A stretch of DNA of 49,604 nucleotides. Origin: Piscirickettsiaceae bacterium. Its GTDB lineage: Bacteria; Pseudomonadota; Gammaproteobacteria; Nitrosococcales; Methylophagaceae. The position numbers and the translations under genes were made by a program. This document shows positions 45,777 through 49,604 of this stretch, piece by piece (the stretch's first letter is position 1; every line of letters starts with the position of its first letter). The notes under the pieces were generated by a model. The model did not search any database, was not told the origin of the DNA, and saw nothing but the letters and a program-made list of their open reading frames with translations. The stretch spans positions 1 through 49,604 of the forward strand of contig JAIBDY010000014.1 in NCBI GenBank assembly GCA_024685995.1, in the 5' to 3' direction.

Positions 45777-46787
45777 TTAGTGCTTACACCATGAAGCCAA
45801 CGTTTCAACCCATTTGGGATGTTGATTGAGGCAAGGGATGAGTGTCAATTTATTGCCGCCAGCCTGTTCAAATACTTCTTGGCCTCTGATGGCAATTTCT
45901 TCAAGCGTTTCTAGACAGTCGGTGACAAAAGCGGGACAGATGACAAGGATATTTTTTGCCCCAGACGCCGCCAATTCTCGTAACCTGTCCTCGGTGTTCG
46001 GCTCTAACCATTTTGCACGCCCTAATCTGGATTGAAATGCAATGGAATATTGATCCGTGGATAAGCCTGCCTTATCGACAAAACGTGCTGTAGTGACCAT
46101 GATTTGATGACGATAACAGGTGGCGTGGGCTGGGTTTGCGACTTGGCAGCAATCATCACTTTTTAGACAATGACTGCCGGATTTATCGAGTTTAGTGATA
46201 TGTGATTCGGGCAGGCCATGGTAGCTGAAAATAAGATGATCGAAAGGTTGATTTAAATAAGGTTGAGCACTGTCAACTAAGGCAGTGATGTAATCATCTT
46301 GCTGATAGAAAGGGGCGATGACAGTCAGTTTAACGGTCAAATTATGTTTCGTGATAACGGCTTTAGCTTGTTCGACAGAGGTGGTGACGGTGCTGTCAGC
46401 AAAGTGGGGATAAAGTGGAATGAAAACGATTTCTTCAATACCTTGCTGTCGGGCAAGCTTGAGCAGTTCTGTTTCTATATCAGGTGAGCCATAACGCATG
46501 GCGACACCAACGGGCATCTCAACTTGTGCCTGTAATGCGACTTTGAGTTGTTCTGACAAAACAATGAGTGGCGAACCTTCGTCTAGCCAAACACTCTGAT
46601 AAGCCAATGCTGAATCTTTAGGACGTTTTGGCAGTACCAGTAAGCTGACAATTAAACGTCGTAGCGGCCAGGGTAACTGGATCACATACGGATCCATCAG
46701 GAACTGGTCGAGGTAACGACGAAGCGCGGGCTCATCTGCGCGATCAGGCGATCCTAAATTAGCAAGTAATACGGCACGATGATTCAT
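45777..46787 (-). CDS. hemH: Ferrochelatase
   Basis: Inserts Fe(II) into protoporphyrin IX, the last step of protoheme synthesis, at the inner membrane. The 336-residue protein has LLANLGSPDRADEPALRRYL at the start, IPLYPHFADSTVTTS and the catalytic His190 in FSYHGLPESH. FQSRLGRAKWLEPNTE contains a conserved Glu, and FVTDCLETLEEI is typical. Four cysteines (207, 213, 214 and 224) cluster in SHCLKSDDCC and HATCYRHQ, as in ferrochelatases that may hold a [2Fe-2S] cluster; this is not certain. It converges with flgN. Confidence 0.96.
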   Translation of the reverse strand: MNHRAVLLANLGSPDRADEPALRRYLDQFLMDPYVIQLPWPLRRLIVSLLVLPKRPKDSALAYQSVWLDEGSPLIVLSEQLKVALQAQVEMPVGVAMRYGSPDIETELLKLARQQGIEEIVFIPLYPHFADSTVTTSVEQAKAVITKHNLTVKLTVIAPFYQQDDYITALVDSAQPYLNQPFDHLIFSYHGLPESHITKLDKSGSHCLKSDDCCQVANPAHATCYRHQIMVTTARFVDKAGLSTDQYSIAFQSRLGRAKWLEPNTEDRLRELAASGAKNILVICPAFVTDCLETLEEIAIRGQEVFEQAGGNKLTLIPCLNQHPKWVETLASWCKH

Positions 46788-46896
46788 CAGCTATCTCATT
46801 CTGGTCTGGCGATTAGGCTAATCAGTATAGTAGAAGGTCGGTATTTTTCCTAGATTCATAATGGTGTTAGGTCTTAAAGGACGCAATCCTGTTATA

Positions 46897-48117
46897 TCAG
46901 CTCATTACACTGAATAACTTGCCCAAAACAAAAGCCGAACTCACCAAAAAACCGAGGATAGGCACCCAAGCTGGAAAAATAATGGCGCCAACAGGAGTGG
47001 GATCCCGTTGCTTAATACGCCACAAGGCTAGATTCAGAATAGAGAATATCGTTAACATGACTATTGATGTGGCTTCTGCTAACGATAATAGACTACCGAT
47101 TAACGCAAGTAGCAGCACTATCAAGGTCGCAATGAAGGTAGCAATAAGCGGGGTGCGAGTCCGTTGATGGACGACAGATAACTGCGCGGGAAGTTGGCCT
47201 CGAGAGCTTAAGCCGTAAAGCACTCTAGCAGCCATGATCATTTGGATTAAGGCACCATTGATAACGGCAAACATGCCGATAACCATTATCACGGTCGCTT
47301 TTTGTCCAGAATGATACTCATAGAGATAAGCTAGAGGTACCCCACTGGATGCAATGTCGGAAGGCGGTAAAGATAATACGGCGGCTGTCATCAGCAAGAC
47401 ATAGAGCAGCATGGTGATGGCGAGCGTGAGTAGAATGGCCAGAGGTAGTTTGCGTTTGACATCTTTCACTTCTTCCGCCACATCGACCATGTCTTCAAAG
47501 CCAATAAAAGCATAAAACGACAAGATGGCGCCAAAAAAAATGCCTTGCCAACTGGCTAGATCCGCCGAGGGAATCAATTCACGCCACCTTGACGGCAAAG
47601 CGGCTAAGGCATCACTACTGACAGTAATGACCAATAACAGGCCACCAATTTCAATAAGAGTGATCATGCTGGCGACAGCGACTGATTCGGAGATCCCCCA
47701 GCCTGCAACAGCGCCTAATATCAATGTTATCAGCAAGATGCTCATAACGCGGTCGACCATCATGAATTGTTGTAGGTGATTGAAAAAGCCGTTGATTAAC
47801 GCGGCGGCAGAGACGAGACCAGCGAGGACAACGAATAGACCAATAACTGTCGAGAATCGTCTAGAACCAAACCCTTGACTGACGTAAAGAGCGGCACCCG
47901 CGGCACGAGGGTAGCGGCTAGACAGCTCTGCAAAGGACAAGGCCGTAAAGCCAGCTAAGATTGAGGCAATGACGAACGACAGCGGTGCATAATAGCCAGC
48001 AAGTCCAGCAATTTCACCCATTAAAGCATAAATGCCTGCTCCAATAGTTGTCCCTAAACCATAGAGCGTTAACATGGTTAAAGACAGTGAACGTTTTAGT
48101 TTGACTGGATGTTTCAT
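46897..48117 (-). CDS. APC superfamily amino-acid permease
   Basis: A 406-residue inner-membrane transporter with about twelve helices. The first is TMLTLYGLGTTIGAGIYALM, with the GxG-type substrate loop of the APC family, then ALSFAELSSRYPRAAGAALY. AFIGFEDMVDVAEEVKDVKRKLP is the conserved cytoplasmic loop. It resembles basic- or neutral-amino-acid permeases, but the substrate cannot be read. It is transcribed away from the Na/Pi gene, with a 189-base divergent region between. Confidence 0.9.
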   Translation of the reverse strand: MKHPVKLKRSLSLTMLTLYGLGTTIGAGIYALMGEIAGLAGYYAPLSFVIASILAGFTALSFAELSSRYPRAAGAALYVSQGFGSRRFSTVIGLFVVLAGLVSAAALINGFFNHLQQFMMVDRVMSILLITLILGAVAGWGISESVAVASMITLIEIGGLLLVITVSSDALAALPSRWRELIPSADLASWQGIFFGAILSFYAFIGFEDMVDVAEEVKDVKRKLPLAILLTLAITMLLYVLLMTAAVLSLPPSDIASSGVPLAYLYEYHSGQKATVIMVIGMFAVINGALIQMIMAARVLYGLSSRGQLPAQLSVVHQRTRTPLIATFIATLIVLLLALIGSLLSLAEATSIVMLTIFSILNLALWRIKQRDPTPVGAIIFPAWVPILGFLVSSAFVLGKLFSVMS

Positions 48118-48265
48118 TGCTTGCAGCTACTCTCGTTCAGTAAAGGCGCATAGTAATGATAATAGTCCAACATGCAGACAGAAGTGAAGTCGTCTAAGAT
48201 AGGACTATGAAGGTCACATCATCAGCGTGCGATAGGGGAGCGCGTCAATGTTGTCGAGCAGAGAA

Positions 48266-48285
48266 GATGATTATTGCTAATCATC
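48266..48285 (+). repeat. Perfect inverted repeat upstream of the Na/Pi cotransporter gene
   Basis: GATGATTA-TTGC-TAATCATC has 8-bp arms and a 4-base loop. It ends 21 bases before the ATG of the Na/Pi cotransporter gene, so it is in its leader or promoter. No T tract follows, so it is not a terminator. An operator or a leader hairpin are both possible. Confidence 0.5.
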
Positions 48286-48306
48286 GAGCTTGAGGTGGGG
48301 TTTGAT

Positions 48307-49604
48307 ATGCGTCAAATACTAACTGATTTAGGCATGCTATTGGGTGGCTTGGGCTTATTCATGTTGGCGGTTGGTATGATCAGTGAAGGCCTTAGGTTGG
48401 CTGCAGGCAAAACGTTGCGGCATATTCTGGGGCGATGGACCAGTAAGCCATTACATGGTTTAACCACAGGTATCGCCATTACAACAATTGTGCAATCATC
48501 CAGCGCGGTGACGGTCGCGACGATTGGCTTTGTTAACTCTGGCTTGATGACCCTTTATCAATCGCTTGGCGTGGTGTTTGGTGCCAATATTGGGACGACG
48601 GTGACGGGGTGGTTGGTCGCGCTAGTGGGGTTCAAGTTCAAAGTTGAGCTTTTTGCATTGCCTTTGATTGGCATTGGCATGTTCTTGCGTTTGATGACAG
48701 GACAGCCGCGAATAGCGCATCTAGGGTGGGTCTTAGTTGGCTTTGGTTTGTTCTTCATCGGTGTTGATTTGCTGCGTGAAGCATTTGAGGGGCTTGCTAA
48801 GGGCATTGATTTTGAACAGTTCTCTTCTGATGATGTGGGGGCTGTGCTGATCTTTCTAGCCATGGGGATGCTCATCACTGTTTTGACACAGTCTTCAAGT
48901 GCCGCGATGGCGATTATTCTCACCGCTGCCGGGGGACAGGTTGTTGAGTTGACTAATGCCGCGTCCATGGTGATTGGCGCCAACCTCGGAACGACCTCGA
49001 CCGCCTTAATTGCAGTTATAGGCGCCACTGCTAATGCAAAACGCGTAGCCGCCGCACATGTGTTCTTTAATCTGATAACCGCTGTAGTGGCACTGTTTAT
49101 GCTGCCATTGATTTTCTGGATTGTGACGCATGCAGGACAATTATTTGGCTTGCAAAGTACGCCGGAAATCACGCTGGCTTTATTTCATACCACATTCAAT
49201 GTGTTGGGCGTTTTACTCGTGTGGCCAATGCTGTCTTGGTTGACACGTTATTTGGAAAAGCGGTTTGTTACTCAGCAAGAAATAGAAAGTAGACCGAAGT
49301 ATCTCGATAAAAATGTCGCGGTTTCGCCAGCATTGGCGCTGAATGCGCTGACATTAGAAATAGAGCGCGCTACCGGCATGACTAAAACCTTGATAAAAGC
49401 CGTTCTGAATCCAGAGCAAGGCTCTAAGTGGGCTTTAAATAATCACTATGCTTCCTTGGAAAAGTTGACAAAGAGTATCGGCGAATTTATTTCAAAGTTA
49501 GAAAAAGGCACATTATCGAATGATGTCAAAAACCAGCTTTCAGTTCTGATTTTGGCACAACAATATAATTTATTCAGTGCTAATAGCGCGTTGGAAGTTG
49601 CCGA
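48307..49604 (+). CDS. Na/Pi cotransporter family protein (partial, runs off window)
   Basis: The frame is open from the ATG at 48307, preceded by GAGGTGGGG, to the window edge: at least 432 residues. It has the two inverted repeats of the NptA/PNaS family, each with QSSSA (TIVQSSSAVTVATIGF and LTQSSSAAMAIILTAA), and each followed by GANIGTT or GANLGTT. A cytoplasmic PhoU-like helical tail (from about residue 345, LEIERATGMTKTLIKAV) has begun. It resembles bacterial YjbB, which exports or imports phosphate with sodium. The direction cannot be predicted. Confidence 0.93.
   Translation, partial: MRQILTDLGMLLGGLGLFMLAVGMISEGLRLAAGKTLRHILGRWTSKPLHGLTTGIAITTIVQSSSAVTVATIGFVNSGLMTLYQSLGVVFGANIGTTVTGWLVALVGFKFKVELFALPLIGIGMFLRLMTGQPRIAHLGWVLVGFGLFFIGVDLLREAFEGLAKGIDFEQFSSDDVGAVLIFLAMGMLITVLTQSSSAAMAIILTAAGGQVVELTNAASMVIGANLGTTSTALIAVIGATANAKRVAAAHVFFNLITAVVALFMLPLIFWIVTHAGQLFGLQSTPEITLALFHTTFNVLGVLLVWPMLSWLTRYLEKRFVTQQEIESRPKYLDKNVAVSPALALNALTLEIERATGMTKTLIKAVLNPEQGSKWALNNHYASLEKLTKSIGEFISKLEKGTLSNDVKNQLSVLILAQQYNLFSANSALEVA

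Noticed and set aside
48150-48165. TAATGATAAT, a Fur-like half site in the divergent region before the APC permease
   Set aside because: Only the left half fits the consensus; the right half matches one of seven positions.

Overview
The window looks like chromosome of a Gram-negative gammaproteobacterium. It carries the Lpt lipopolysaccharide export operon, Mla lipid transport, OprP-type porins, prlC, ubiD, guaBA, xseA and flagellar flgA/flgM/flgN. It is moderate in GC, densely packed on both strands, and shows no insertion sequence, tRNA, rRNA, CRISPR array or phage gene. The mix of genes would fit a marine group such as Thiotrichales/Methylophaga relatives, but that placement is a guess from gene content only.

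Layout. (1) 1-5.8 kb, plus strand: tail of an unknown gene, two small unknown genes, then a promoter overlapped by a Fur-like box. It drives an outer-membrane porin, a flavinylated FMN-binding protein, a PepSY membrane protein, a nucleotidyltransferase and 6-phosphogluconate dehydrogenase (gnd), closed by a strong terminator. This looks like one iron-responsive redox/uptake transcription unit. (2) 5.9-15 kb: a TIGR03790 secreted protein, a HerA/YjgR ATPase, an HDOD signalling protein, a lipoprotein, and a run of poorly characterised minus-strand genes (DUF1456, DUF1499, PNPOx-like, DUF4332, DUF6524). The run ends in a GMC oxidoreductase translationally coupled to a 41-residue Tat-signal micro-ORF. 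(3) 15.2-20.9 kb: guaB-guaA, divergent from xseA and an M23 peptidase. (4) 20.9-24 kb: a blue-light BLUF-EAL phosphodiesterase and a PAS-PAS-GGDEF cyclase side by side. (5) 24-28.8 kb: yrbG-kdsD-kdsC-lptC-lptA-lptB, in which lptA has an extra C-terminal SH3b domain and rpoN is absent after lptB. This is followed by mlaA, a glycosyltransferase with an LpxH-like phosphoesterase, prlC-ubiD, a membrane GGDEF cyclase, gloA and a DUF2238 protein.

(6) 37.5-42.3 kb: a molybdenum/tungsten-cofactor island. It has moaE-moaD, moaC, a one-component ModE-like regulator fused to an oxyanion-binding domain, a porin, and a TupA tungstate-binding protein whose ABC permease and ATPase are not nearby. (7) 42.3-49.6 kb: an Ala-rich lipoprotein, a DUF2333 protein, flgA/flgM/flgN with a near-consensus sigma-28 promoter before flgM, hemH, an APC amino-acid permease, and the start of a Na/Pi cotransporter that runs off the window.

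The least ordinary signals are the LptA-SH3b fusion, the Tat micro-ORF coupled to the GMC oxidoreductase, the orphan TupA-porin-regulator unit, and the apparent Fur control of a porin/flavin/PepSY/gnd operon. No clearly new defence or mobile system was seen.
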